In this document: one piece after another, positions 53,633-64,000 of the stretch
Layout: each line of letters opens with the position of its first letter
How positions within the stretch are numbered: position 1 is the first letter of the stretch
Source: Linum tenue
Taxonomy: Eukaryota; Streptophyta; Magnoliopsida; Malpighiales; Linaceae
Direction: 5' to 3'
Length of the DNA stretch: 64,000 bases
Assembly (NCBI GenBank): GCA_946122785.1
Contig: CAMGYJ010000008.1
Location: 55,872,963 to 55,936,962 of the forward strand
The notes under the pieces: generated by a model
What the model saw: the letters and a program-made list of their open reading frames with translations, nothing else
Told to the model about the DNA's origin: nothing
Database searches by the model: none
Made by a program: the position numbers and the translations under genes

Positions 53633-54600
53633 GGTATATGAGGTAGTCTTAATCTTCAGTTGGCGCTACCTAGTCTAACCCTAAAACTCTCACCTAGTGT
53701 TAACTTAGTTGTTGTAAGCTAGTAGGAAAGATTTGGGCGACTTACTCATGCATAATTAAGCATCAATGAAGCATAAATTCGCTAAATTAAACATATCCAT
53801 TCACAAACCCTAACATAATTACATCTACATTCAAAACCTAAACTTAGGGTTTGGTCAGTTTAACCCCTTGTACCTTAGAGAACTACCCCATAAAGGAGGG
53901 AAGAAGATACATGGAAGCAAATAAAAGAAGCCTTGATGTGGGAGAGCTCCCTCTCATCTTCTCCTTCTCCTCCTCCTTCTCTTCTTCTCCTTCCTTCATC
54001 TTCTCTCTCTTCAACCCAGAAATCTTCAATCAATTTCAGCTCTCCAAGTAGGGGGGAGGAACTCCCTATTTATAGATTTCAAGGGTTCAGGCAAGTTCAC
54101 TGTCAAGGTAGGAAAGTTAGCAGCCGCGATCTTGGGAGGGAAGGCGGCGATCTTCAGCTTGTCATTTTGCACTTTGAAGTTGAGAAGTTTGCGGCCCCAA
54201 GTTCACTGTCGCGTTGCGGAACTCGCAACCATGATCTTTCTCATGGGCTCGGATGAAAAAGGCTGTGAGCCGACTATAAGGTCTTTCTGATCCTTCCTTG
54301 TTGGCTACTTCAAATGTTCGCGCCTGGAACCTCCATCTTCGCGGTCATGAACTTTGGCATGTAGGTTGCCATCTCGGCCTGCAGCTTTGTGCCCTATGTT
54401 CCCGACCATGATCTTTCATGCGCCAATCATGATATGTCAATTTCTACCTTTCTCTACACTTGTACACATTTTTTTTGCCTAAAAACATTCATACCATTCA
54501 ATACATGCTTATATAATAATATTTTCTCACAAAGGAACGAGTACGGGCTATAATTGGCGATATGTTGACCATGAAGAACACAAAATGACTTGAAACAAGC
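53633..54600 (-). repeat. LTR-like segment, minus strand, distant relative of LTR C
   Basis: Shares a 'gtctaaccctaaaactc' block (near 53674) with LTR C (59910), and the same order: 'gggcgac' block, 'ctctctctt' block, TATAAATAG on the minus strand (near 54078), then C/G motifs such as GTTCACTGTC and GGTCATGAAC. Boundaries are approximate. Confidence 0.45.
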
Positions 54601-54614
54601 CTAAATATAGGTTC

Positions 54615-55340
54615 TAAATAACACTAATTTGATTTTTATCAAGCAATCATCAATAAATGTGATAAAATAATGTTGAAATTCCTAGTTAACGCCCCATCTA
54701 ATTTACCAATATAGTAATGAATCAAATCTAATGGTTCTGATTCTCTTATCACGGAATTATGAGATGTTTTTGTTATCTTTGCTCGGCTATAGAAATCACA
54801 TTTATCGAATTCATCGAAAGACAATTTGAGGTTGTGTCCTAAGTTATGCAAGTTCTTTCACAATTTGTGTGTTCACATGACAAATACGAGTATGCTAATC
54901 TTTCAAATTACAATAGTTAAATCCAATATTATTAAGAAGATAACCCAATACAATATTCTTCCTTATCTTTGGAGTGTGCAAGACATCCTGAAGAACCAAC
55001 ATCTTTTCAGAGGTAAATTTCAGGTCCATGTTCCCACAACAAGCAACTATACTGGTGGGGGCAGTCTCCAACAACACTTTCTTATCAACATGCACCTCAA
55101 TGTAAGTTTTGAACACAATATGATTATTGCAGACGTGCTTCAAGGTACCTGTATCTAGCCACCATCCTTTTGAGGTACCGATGAGGTTAACTTCATATAT
55201 AAACTCTATGATCATGGCCACCAAATCCTCTTCAGTTAAGTTATGCTGGCACCAATGTTAGGCTTGATCCTGCACTTTTCTACCATATGACCTGGTTTCC
55301 TGCATTTATAGCAGAGAAACAGAGTGTCATTATTAAGGGT
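54615..55340 (-). pseudogene. Ty1/copia fragment: Gag zinc knuckle, protease, GAG-pre-integrase
   Basis: The minus strand shows, in order, CYKCRKPGHMVEKC (a complete CCHC knuckle, near 55310-55270); GWWLDTGTLKHVCNN, the copia protease active-site region, where DTG is followed by a Thr-Leu instead of Ala-Thr; KFTSEKMLVLQDVLHTPKIR (55224-54895); and KCDFYSRAKITKTSHNSVIR, ESEPLDLIHYYIGKLDGALTRN (54851-54639). Several indels are present and the rest of pol is missing. It is distinct from the copia element at 39-41 kb. Confidence 0.8.
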
Positions 55341-55364
55341 TGAGCCATGGCCTTTGTACTAACT

Positions 55365-56524
55365 CCCTACCACTACAACTTAACCGTATTTAAAGCTAAA
55401 AAACTAAACAAGAAAGCAATGAAAACAATGTTTGAATTCAATCAACTCATGCTTAGATTGCAAATGCGATAGGAAAACATTCATATACAATTTGGAGATC
55501 TAAAATATCTAGGACCCCCTATTCGAGGGCATCCTAGCCGTATTAGAATGGCGTACCACACAACCGCAGAAGAAAATTAAGTTAATCGATTCCACTCCCT
55601 CGAGAATTAACCGAAAAGGGTGAAGAGTTACCAATCACAACAATTCATGGCACCAAACATTGATTGAGAAGTGACCCAAATTGCTCTAACGAGATTTTTT
55701 CCCTCCCATGCCAATTGCCCCAAAATGGAGGAATTTGATCGAGAATACTTAATATGTATAAAATACCTTAATTAATATATTAAACACAATAACCATCAAC
55801 ACAAGAGTTTCCTAACAACAATCTAACAACAACTAAAATAGAAGAAAACCCCATGAGAAAGTGAATCTTAGTCTTACTAGATGCTTGGGTGGATGCTTGG
55901 AGATGAAATCTGCCCTCCAATTTCCTTGGGTAGGTCCAAATCTCCTCCACATCTCCTTAGCTCGTAGATCTATCTCTCGAACCTTGAAGAACAATCTCAA
56001 ATCTCTCTCTAAAAATCTCTCCTTCAAATTCAGATCACCCTCCTTTATATAGCATGTGAGTGCATAGAGATCACAATTGCTCTTCACAACCATGAAGTAT
56101 GCAATGAAATTGTGAATGCTCTTCACTATTTTGAGATCATGATCCTTGTAATGCCCGCGAGCCACACAAAAGCTTCTGGAAGTGTGTAGACTTCACGGTT
56201 TACTCGCCTACTTCATGGTTCTGATACTGTGATCATTGCAACGCATGCGAGCCACAAAAAATCTCATGGAATGTGCAGAGTTCACTATTTCCTCGTATAC
56301 TTCACGGTGCCCGTGACAATTGATCCAAAACCGTGATGTTCACACTTTTTCCCATTTTGCTCCCTTTTGTCCGAATTTCGATCCCGGTGCCAATTTTAAC
56401 TGCTAAGGTCTCAAACATGCCAAAACAAGACCAAACCAAGCGTAAAATAGCTCCAAGGATGGTGCAAACCAAGTCAAACAACACAAGCTAGTCGTTCTAA
56501 AAGATTGTAATCTATCCCGAATCA
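55365..56524 (-). repeat. 3' LTR of E
   Basis: Ends CCCGAATCA (LTR start TGATTCGGG on the minus strand). A motif island of TTCACGG/CCGTGA lies at about 56190-56345 and a TATATAAAG box on the minus strand near 56055. The left boundary is approximate. Confidence 0.65.
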
Positions 56525-56542
56525 AACCCCTAACACTTGAAC

Positions 56543-56564
56543 GTTTGCTTGTCCCCATGCAAAC
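56543..56564 (-). ncRNA. pre-PPT hairpin, E
   Basis: On the minus strand, arms GTTTGCATG and CAAGCAAAC around GGGA; eight of nine pairs form. A PPT-like AAGTGTTAGGGGTT follows. Confidence 0.5.
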
Positions 56565-57294
56565 CTGCTCAATCCAGTACAACTTGTAGGAAAAAATCCA
56601 TGGCATGTACTGTCAATCATCGGTGGCACCTAAAAGACAATCAAAGTCTGGTAAACTTTACTTCCATCTCTTCGTGCTATGGACACTCTCTGTTGAGGAC
56701 CTTGTCAACTAAGGAGGTCTAGACACTTCACATGTGCACTGGGTGACTCATAGATAACATCTGAAAATCATAGGACTTCATGGTGGTGCTCCGACTTTCC
56801 AAAAGAGGACTCAATTTTTCGAGCTTCAACTTAAACTTGGCCGCACTTGGCACCACACTTTGCAATTTTGCAAATTAAGGCTTCTCTCCCTCGTGACCAG
56901 AGAGACAAGACATTGCCTTCCCAACTTGCACTCCTCGTCTCAATGAAAGATGGGTTGCCACACATGTCGAGTACAAACAAGAGCCAAGGTCTCTTGACTC
57001 GCTTAAAGGCACACTATCTCCTCTTCATACGAGTTTGTGTGGAGGAGAGGTGTTTGGGGGTATAAAGTAGTAAAAGCCCTTCAGCGACTTAGTCAAACAT
57101 GATTCCCGGTTGCCTCTCACGTGAGAACCTTTTGCAAAACTTTTTCAAATCGAAGTAAAGCCACTCATTATTAAGAATTTTCGTAGGGGGAGAGAGATAC
57201 ACATGGACACAAAGACAAACACAAACTCTGACAAGGCGAGGTTATTACACAATCACATTATTCAATATCACACGAAAAATAAAAACCTACCCAA
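56565..57294 (-). other. 3' noncoding region of E
   Basis: Only about 730 bp between the two hairpins; no env-like ORF or clear motif island. Nothing else supported. Confidence 0.45.
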
Positions 57295-57312
57295 GTTAGG
57301 TTGCCTACCGAC
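57295..57312 (-). ncRNA. post-pol hairpin, E (degenerate)
   Basis: On the minus strand GTCGGTAGGCAACCTAAC; the loop AGGCAA is kept but the stem has two mismatches and a G-U pair. AAGCGCTT precedes it, with GCTACGACCTGAAAG upstream. Confidence 0.5.
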
Positions 57313-57359
57313 AAGCGCTTCTTTCAGGTCGTAGCTACATGAAACAAGAGGACTAGATG

Positions 57360-58260
57360 TCCTCCAACAATACTACCTCCTTTTTGGGCACCACTTCGCC
57401 CCTGAGGTAGCGCTTAAGGCGATGGCCATTGACCTTGAAAACACCTTTCTCCAGGTGAGAAATTTCCACCACCCCATATGGGAAACCCCGGGTAACCAAG
57501 TAGTGACCTGTCCACTTCGACCTCAGCTCTTTCGAAAACAGACAAAGCCTGGAGTTGTAGAGGAGGACTTGCTCTCTCGGTTTGAAGTCCTTTCTCCGCT
57601 TAAGATGAGCATCATGAAGACGTTTTGTTATCTCTTTGTACAGATGAGTATTCTCGTAAGCATTGTATTGCCGCTCCTCAACTCAAAAACCTGGAATTTT
57701 TGCTCATTGCCACAAACATCTGCACACATATTAAGCCGCTTAATGGCCCAACTTGCCTTGTTCTCTAGCTTTACCGGTAGGTGATATGCTTTGACATAGA
57801 AAAGCTTGTAAGGTGATGTACCCATGCGCTTCTTATAAGCAGTGTGATATGCCCAAAGAGCATCATCGAGCTTATGGACCAATCCTTTCTAGATAGATCC
57901 ACTGTCTTTTCAAGTATTCTCTTCAAAAACTGATTTGCTAGCTCGACTTGACCACTTGTTTATGGGTTGGTAAGCCATGGATACCCTATGAGTTACACCA
58001 TAACGACTCAGAGGTATGTCAACTTGACCTTGGAAATGATTCCTTGGTTGCTAATGATGGCTCTAGGGCTCCCAAACCTTGAGAAAATTTTCTTGAGAAA
58101 CACGCAAACACGTCATGCATCATGGTGGGCATTGCTTGCACTTTGGCCCATCTAGAGATGTAATCTATTGAAACCAAGATATATTTGACGCCAAATGATG
58201 TGGGGAATGGTCCATGAAGTCGATGCCTCAAACATAAAAAATTTCACAACGGATATAAAC
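57360..58260 (-). pseudogene. integrase remnants of E
   Basis: The minus strand reads HGPFPTSFGVKYILVSIDYI and SRWAKVQAMPT (58231-58019), [20 protein letters not shown] and [20 protein letters not shown] (57882-57628), then a C-terminal stretch ending VNGHRLKRYL near 57440-57410. Numerous frameshifts. Confidence 0.75.
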
Positions 58261-58799
58261 CGTTTGGGGCATCTCATACCCGTTAGAGATGTTACCTGAA
58301 CGTTGACTAGCAGGGCCAACAAAAACCCAATCGGAGCACCATCCTGGCACTTTGGTTACCCCCTCAATGTCCCCCGGTGGGTCCTGCATGAAATTAGAAA
58401 AGGATGGCTAGCAATTCTCCTTCTAGAACACACACAAGATGACGCCTTCGGCCCCTACCTGAATTAGGTGGGGATCATCCTAGAATAGACCCAAAGATTG
58501 GAGACAAAATTTCTCTTCTCGTGAGAGCTCATTCCTTTAGGAAATTGTCTTTCTACCAAATATTTAGCAAAATCGGGAAACCAATGTGTTGAGCTTTCCA
58601 CCACTGCCAACACAAACACCCTCTCATCGGGAAATGGTTCATTAATCTACCCATGTGTGGGATCCACCGAGGGTCCTTTGAAACATGAAAGATTATCTGA
58701 AGCCAAATTCTCGGGCCCCTTCTTATCTCATATCTCAACATCAAATTCTTGCAAGAGGAAAATACACTGAGTAAGTCGTCGCTTGGCATCGACTTTACT

Positions 58800-59280
58800 C
58801 ATCAAGAACCAAATATTCGAGTGATCAGTTTAGCCTATGACCTTTGACAACAAAAGGTATGACTGAAATTTTTCAAAAGCAAAGACAACCGCCAACAACT
58901 CTTTCTCGATGGTGGTGTACTTATCTTGAGCTCTGTTCAAATACTTTCCTTTTTGTTGGCTCAACACGACTCCCACTACATAGTCACTTGCATCACATAT
59001 CAATCCGAATGGGAGGTTCCAGATGTGTGAGACCATAATTGGGACATTGGTGAACTTTGCCTTCAAGATGTCAAATGCCGCGAAGCATTCCTTTGAGAAG
59101 ACAAACAGTGCATCCTTCTTGACAATTTTTGTTAATGGCAATTCAACCATTGAGTAGTTTTCAATGAAGCTTTGGATCCCCTTTACGGAATTTGGAGGTG
59201 GAAGTGTGGTGATGGTATCAACCTTTGCCGTAAATTTGTCAAAAGCAAAGAAAATCGTCAATAACTCTTTCTAGGTGGTG
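58800..59280 (-). pseudogene. rearranged RT/RNase H of E
   Basis: One frame (59261-58830) runs FFAFDKF, then TAKVDTITTLPPPNSVKGI, then ELPLTKIVKKDALFVFSKE, then ICDASDYVVGVVLSQQKGKY and EKELLAVVFAFEKFQSYL. The first phrase is RNase H sequence that normally lies after the last phrase, so a piece of RNase H sits upstream of the RT thumb. The RT palm and fingers are missing. Confidence 0.7.
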
Positions 59281-59297
59281 GTGTAATTCTCTTGCTC

Positions 59298-60888
59298 TGT
59301 TTAAAGTAATCGTGCTCCAGTGAGCGATCGAGCTTTAAATTTATAAAATCGAAGCACACTCTCTAATCAATCCTAACCAAGCCAAGTATAACCTAGCTAG
59401 GGTTGTAATAAAGTGGCTCGGTCGTATTCCAAGGGATCCCTAAGTGTTTTATTACTTCGCTCCAAACTACTATGAAATCGGGGTGTAATTTTGATGAGGG
59501 GTTTTAGCTAAATTAACCTACTCCTAAAGCAAAATAAACAACCAACCAAGTGGTTGGGAGGACTCAGGACGCTAGAGATGAGAAGGTTGCCTTGGGTCGA
59601 ATCCTCCTAGCTAAGGTTGTAAAGGAGGGTTAATCGAATGAGGGGAGTGAGATCTTTTCCGTTGGCATTCATGGTTATCCACACGCCTCCGAGTACGCCG
59701 CCCCGAAAGCCATGTTCCAGTCACCTCGATCTAGGCTATCGTATCTGGGCATTAAGCTTATGGTTCATTTCAATGGACACTATCCACCGTCCACCCCAAG
59801 GTTTCATCCCGGTTTTCATCTAGGAAGGCTACCTATAGCAGGGGTTCGTTCGCCTCGAGCACTATAGGCCCTCATTCACACATCTAACCTAAACTCGTCA
59901 GATGGCAGATACTCGTCTAACCCTAAAACTCCATACCCAGCATGGTACCATAAATTAGGCTAAGAGGGAAGATTAGGGCGACCTATAACTAGGGTTCATC
60001 TACCCTGAACAACCACTAGAGATTCAAGTCATTAGAGAGAAGAAGAAAATACAAACTAGAAGAGGGGAATTATGGAATCCTGCTTCTTCTCCTTGCTTAC
60101 ACCTTCTCCTCGCTCCTTGAATTGAATGGATCTTCAATGAAGCTCTCACAAGGTGTTTATCTCGCTAAAGCACTTCAAAACCCTAATTTTCTCACCCCAA
60201 GGTGGCTCTCCCTTGAAAAGTGTAGCAAGAGTGGTATTTATAGAAAGATGATGGCGGTCAAGGCCTCCAGGGCGTGACCTGATGGTCACGGGCGTACCGG
60301 GGATTGACCAGGTGGAATATCTCTGAATCGCCCGAAACGACGAAATTTATCCCGTGTTTAAGCTTCGAGATCGTGGGCTCCTTCATAAAATTGCGTCCAC
60401 GATCTTTGTGTCCCGGGCGCGATCTTTTTCGCAGTCAAAATACGCCATGACAGCGATTCAATTGAGGAAACTTTCGGCCTTCTCCTTGGTCGCTTGCTGA
60501 CGTTCATGGCCACTGATCGCGGTGTGATCATCGTCACGGCTTGGTCAAGGGCAGTTACTTGTGGCCGTGACCAGGGCTTTTGTTCACCTTTTTGCTCCCA
60601 TGCTTTCCAATCATGCCCGGATGAACTCCAATCGATTCCCGATTAATCCTAAATGAAATTAAGGTCTGGAATTTCATCACAAACACTTGGGAAAGCATAA
60701 AATACACAAATTGGGGTCGGTTCCCCTATGAAAACCTTCACATAAAAAATGTCTATGTCAAAATGCATGTTTTGCAAATATGAACAAAAATGGGCATAAA
60801 TAACTCGATATGTGGCCTAGACACGGTGATTTAGAATGCAAATGTCTTGAGAATAAAGGCTAGATAACGCCTATTTTAGGTGTTATCA
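59298..60888 (-). repeat. 3' LTR of C
   Basis: Minus-strand start TGATAACACCTAAAATAGGC, including a TAACACCT/AGGCGTTA near-palindrome, directly after a PPT. A GGTCACGG/CCGTGACC-type island lies at about 60255-60580 and CTATAAATACC on the minus strand near 60235. The inner end at 59298 is approximate. Confidence 0.7.
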
Positions 60889-60904
60889 AAATCCCCCACA
60901 CTTA
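60889..60904 (-). other. polypurine tract of C
   Basis: On the minus strand TAAGTGTGGGGGATTT, abutting TGATAACACC. Confidence 0.75.
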
Positions 60905-60907
60905 GGC

Positions 60908-60929
60908 GTTTGCTTGTCCGCAAGCAAAC
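60908..60929 (-). ncRNA. pre-PPT hairpin, C
   Basis: On the minus strand, arms GTTTGCTTG and CAAGCAAAC with loop CGGA; nine perfect pairs. Confidence 0.6.
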
Positions 60930-62979
60930 CTACTCAAATCTAATGCAACATGATAGAAAAATCAATGGGGATTGCACCCTAGTTCTTCATTGCATAAATA
61001 AGAGTAAATGGAGATGAATGAACATTACTATAATCTCACTGTGCAAACAAAAAATCTCGGGTGAGCATACGCAGTGTGCTCCGGGGGATTCTCTAACACA
61101 AATAATCACAACAACTCACGAAGGTGCTTTTTATTCTTTCTTACGATTAAGAGTTTTTGTTTATTCGTCTCCTTTTTCCACATTGATGCGCATTGCACCA
61201 AACTTTTGCAATTCTTTTGCAAACAAGCCTTTCTCCCTCATGACCAAGAGCGGATGAATCATAGCCTTCCCTATCTAGATCATATATGGGGAAGTTAATG
61301 GGCGGATTCGTCTTAGCAAAAGCACCACTTCCCTGCCGGCACTCCACATTGGGTTGCCACACATACGGGTACAAACGAGAGGTTATAAGGTCTCATGAAT
61401 TTCTAAAAAGTACTTTGGACCTTGGCGTACGATTTTGTGAGGAGGAAAGATACTTGGGGATAGTAAGTAGTAAAGATGATCGGGACGCGGTAAAGCTATC
61501 AGATCCCAAGTATATCCTCAAAGGGCACTCCGCATCTTTGAGGATTGATTGCCTCTCACGTGAGCCTCGTTTTCAAAAGATTATTCTCTCTTTTTTTTCT
61601 TTTCTAATACGCACAAATGTGCAAAAGTTTTGAATTCACTAGACAAACAAAAGAGAATCTTGCACACATGTTCTTCCTAAAATAGAAAATATTATCAACT
61701 CAAAAAGAGGAAGAAGATTGTAAATTCCCTTATACACCAGTACTCTGATTATGCAACTATCACCTAGTGAGCATAACAAATCGACTATCAATCAATATAA
61801 AGCATATTGAGTAGGGGGAATTCAAAAGGGCCCAACTTGGAGTTCTCAAATTTAAAAAAATTTGGGCATGCATATAAGGCTCCAAGTGGTTGAATTATGC
61901 TAAATTATTGTCCACAATCACTCTAAAGCACACTCTCCCTCGATCAAGTATTCAGACATTTATAGCATAAGAGAGCTCAATCGATAATAACATTCCACAC
62001 AAGCATTTATGCACCCCCCCCCCCACACACACACACTTAAGGAACACATTGTCCTCAATGTGAGAAAGGTAAATGGATAGGGGAACGAAGTTACCAAAAT
62101 GCTTTGTCAACGCAATTGTGGGACCTAAGGGTAGGGTGGGTGGTTTGATCTCCTGCCAAAGCTAAAGAATCGCCTTTTGGACTCGGTATCTCAACCTCTA
62201 GGTGACACTTCTAGTTTTTGTTGGTGTTCTTGCTCCTGATGTAGTGGTGTATGAGGCTCGAATTGTTGTGGGGAGTTTCGAATGGTCCGGTTGCTCCATT
62301 GATTGAAAGTTTGAAGTTTGTTTCCCTTTCGACGGAGGAGCATTAGAGCTATCTCCTCATCAAAAGATTAACCCTTATAAAGGTATCTACACACAATAAC
62401 GATTCATACCCATCCATGCCAAACACATTTCATCAAAAATCAAAGAATGATTTGAACACTTCTCATCATCCCTAAGATCCAATCTTATGCACCCCCACAC
62501 TTGATGGTTACTATGTAAACAAGGGTGCAAAGTCGAAAAGAATGACAAATTAAGTGGTTAACAATCTCAATTGATTGGTTCTATTGACCTAATACCAATC
62601 GATTAAGATTCGAAATTACCCCTCAAACATGCTTCTAGGTGTCTAACATAAGCATTATAGTTCATTTAGCATGCATCAAATCATTGCAACACAAATAATG
62701 TGGTTTGGGCATCTCATCAAGCACTTGGTAGGATACAATCAAACCAAATGAAACCATGCAATTCATACCCGCCAAGGCCTCCAAACCACATACCTTCATT
62801 CATAAGCATGAAACAAACAACAACATGTCATCATTTGCTTTTCACCTTTGTCCATTAGAACTCATTCTTAACTAAGGAATGGTCGTTTACTACTACTTAA
62901 ACTACAAACTAACCTAAAAACCAAATTCAAACATGCAAGTACTTTATTTAAAGACAAGGAAAAGAAAATGCAAACTGAT
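60930..62979 (-). other. 3' noncoding region of C
   Basis: AT-rich; a C run followed by an (AC)n run at about 62013-62037; several blocks such as 'cccccacacttgatgg' near 62490. No env-like ORF recognised; the plus-strand ORFs at 61018-61633 look random. Confidence 0.45.
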
Positions 62980-62997
62980 GTTGGGGTGCCTCCCAAC
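62980..62997 (-). ncRNA. post-pol-type hairpin, C
   Basis: On the minus strand GTTGGGAGGCACCCCAAC: six perfect pairs, loop AGGCAC. The upstream block ACGACCTAAAATACTCCCTA resembles that of E (ACGACCTGAAAGAAGCGC). Confidence 0.55.
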
Positions 62998-63207
62998 TAG
63001 GGAGTATTTTAGGTCGTTTCACCAGACCGTTGTCTTCAAGTACTCAGTCCAGCTCAAGACCTCCTTGAAGTTGAAGTTTTCATCAGTCAAGCAAATTCTT
63101 AAGTCTTGATCGGTCTCCCAATCCTTCGGTGAAGGCTCACGTATATGTAGTTGCTTGAGATACCTCCAAAGAAACCTCTCTTCAAATTTTCTTCGTTTTT
63201 ATTTGCC

Positions 63208-64000
63208 TCAAACCAAATCAAGCATTCTCAAAGGGTCATCACCGGATCCACCAAGAGGGATTGATGATGCCTTGGCCTCATCTTGACAAGGAGATCCCAC
63301 AAAAGGATCCTTCTCTAAAAGTGTATTAAGGTCAGGTGGAAAGCTTGAGTAGTACGTGTAACTTGTGGAAGCTCTATCCACTTCGACCTTGTCCATTGTC
63401 GACTCCAATTGAGACTTAAACCACTTCTCCTTATTTTGAATATTCTTCTCCATTTTGACTACCAATGTCTTCCTCTTTTCCATGGTCTTCTTCCTTCCTC
63501 ACAAACTCATCAATGCTCTCTTAGTTTCTTCTTCTTGATGATTCGGATGGTTTTACAAGAAATTTATTCAATAGGGGATTTTCGATGTCCTCTTGCTCAT
63601 CCACCGTGGAGACCACTTCCCCGTCTTCCTCTTCCTCTTCATCATTAGCATTGCGAAGGCGCAATTGAGCGAGTCTCGAATGAATTTGTATAAGATCTCT
63701 CATATTTGATTCCAACCTCCCATCCAACTCTTGTTGCTCGTTGAGGAAGTTTTGAAAAGGAGGGCTGGGCCTTCCTATGATGGAAGATGCCCTTATGGTC
63801 TCTACCCTTGCCTCGCTCAACAACCTCTCCTAGTTTTCCGTTTTCTGGAGGGTCTCATCCAATGTCCGTAGAAGGGTTGATTCGATAGGTGTGGTGGTTG
63901 AGGATTCCACATCAGAGCTCACTTTGGTATCCCGGACAGACCGTTCCACCAAAAGCTCCAATTGGCTTTTTGACTCCGATTGTGGTAGGAATTCCTCTTG
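63208..64000 (-). pseudogene. charged gag-like ORFs of C
   Basis: One frame is open from the window edge to 63521 apart from a single TAG near 63831: it reads SESKSQLELLVERSVRDTK, LRTLDETLQKTEN (stop), then LLSEARVETIRASSIIGRPS, a coil-like FQNFLNEQQELDGRLESNMR, and an acidic DEEEEEDGE run. A second frame, 63483-63208, is Lys/Glu-rich and then Pro/Asp-rich. The coil followed by a charged tail is reminiscent of the Gag C-terminal linker of Athila-like elements, but no CCHC or gag core is visible; the assignment rests mainly on position. Confidence 0.4.

Larger units (their letters stand above)
55365..59297 (-). mobile_element. E: decayed gypsy element, minus strand
   Basis: Left (3') LTR about 55365-56524, PPT, pre-PPT hairpin, post-pol hairpin (57312-57295), integrase remnants (58260-57360) and a rearranged RT/RNase H (59280-58800). 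Gag, protease and the 5' LTR are absent; the element is cut by LTR C at 59298. It is more diverged than A or B, although its LTR start, TGATTCGGGATAG, resembles family A. Confidence 0.75.
59298..64000 (-). mobile_element. C: gypsy-like element, minus strand, runs off the window
   Basis: 3' LTR (59298-60888), PPT, pre-PPT hairpin, about 2 kb noncoding, post-pol-type hairpin (62997-62980), then a charged gag-like region continuing past 64000. No protease, RT or integrase is visible between the hairpin and the gag-like ORFs, so this is either a nonautonomous family or a deleted copy. Confidence 0.65.

Noticed and set aside
61018..61633. Plus-strand ORFs of 74-115 residues in the 3' region of C
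   Set aside because: No recognisable phrases; low-complexity composition and position in noncoding DNA of the opposite-strand element.

Overview
The window looks like nuclear DNA from a flowering plant, most likely a eudicot, with only two host genes in 64 kb. I cannot name the species. The evidence is a plant ZAT-type C2H2 zinc-finger gene (QALGGH finger plus a DLNL box), an intron-bearing ELM2/SANT gene of the plant type, and nested Athila-like Ty3/gypsy and Ty1/copia retrotransposons with tRNA-Asp-type primer binding sites.

Layout. 1-1002: 3' part of a ZAT-like gene, cut by the window edge. 2219-2720: a 5'-truncated LINE with a perfect 14-bp target duplication. 3040-4790: an RNase H scrap and a decayed LTR. 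5283-18642: a roughly 1.36-kb Mutator-like element (9-bp target duplication) split by a 12-kb gypsy element on the minus strand, called A1 here (5668-17665, 5-bp target duplication CTCTC). The 5' LTR of A1 carries a 1.9-kb inverted-repeat element with captured pieces of a UDP-glycosyltransferase gene and a DAD1-like phospholipase A1 gene. 18763-19136: a Tourist-like MITE. 19479-21326 (minus): the ELM2/SANT gene. 23362-41320: a Ty1/copia element whose LTR is split by a forward A-family element, A2 (23712-39350). A2 carries a hAT-like insertion in its 5' LTR and a minus-strand B-family element, B1 (29002-35542), in its RNase H region. 41331-41984: an LTR piece, D. 41985-53171: a forward B-family element, B2, the only one with all parts (gag, PR, RT, RNase H, IN, ATHILA/env-like ORF), although mutated. 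53172-55340: LTR and copia scraps. 55365-59297: a decayed minus-strand element, E. 59298-64000: a minus-strand element, C, with a gag-like ORF and no pol seen.

No retroelement here looks autonomous: all have stops, frameshifts or deletions, and the B2 reverse transcriptase has lost a catalytic Asp. Against this decay several noncoding features stay recognisable across families. First, a short hairpin just after the pol stop, in five elements, with a compensatory stem change. Second, a 9-bp hairpin directly before the polypurine tract, in six elements. Third, islands of a family-specific short palindromic motif, mostly followed by a TATA box; they occur in the LTRs and again between pol and the env-like ORF in both elements that retain that ORF. 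The third pattern suggests the env-like ORF has its own promoter. It is the observation I would test first.
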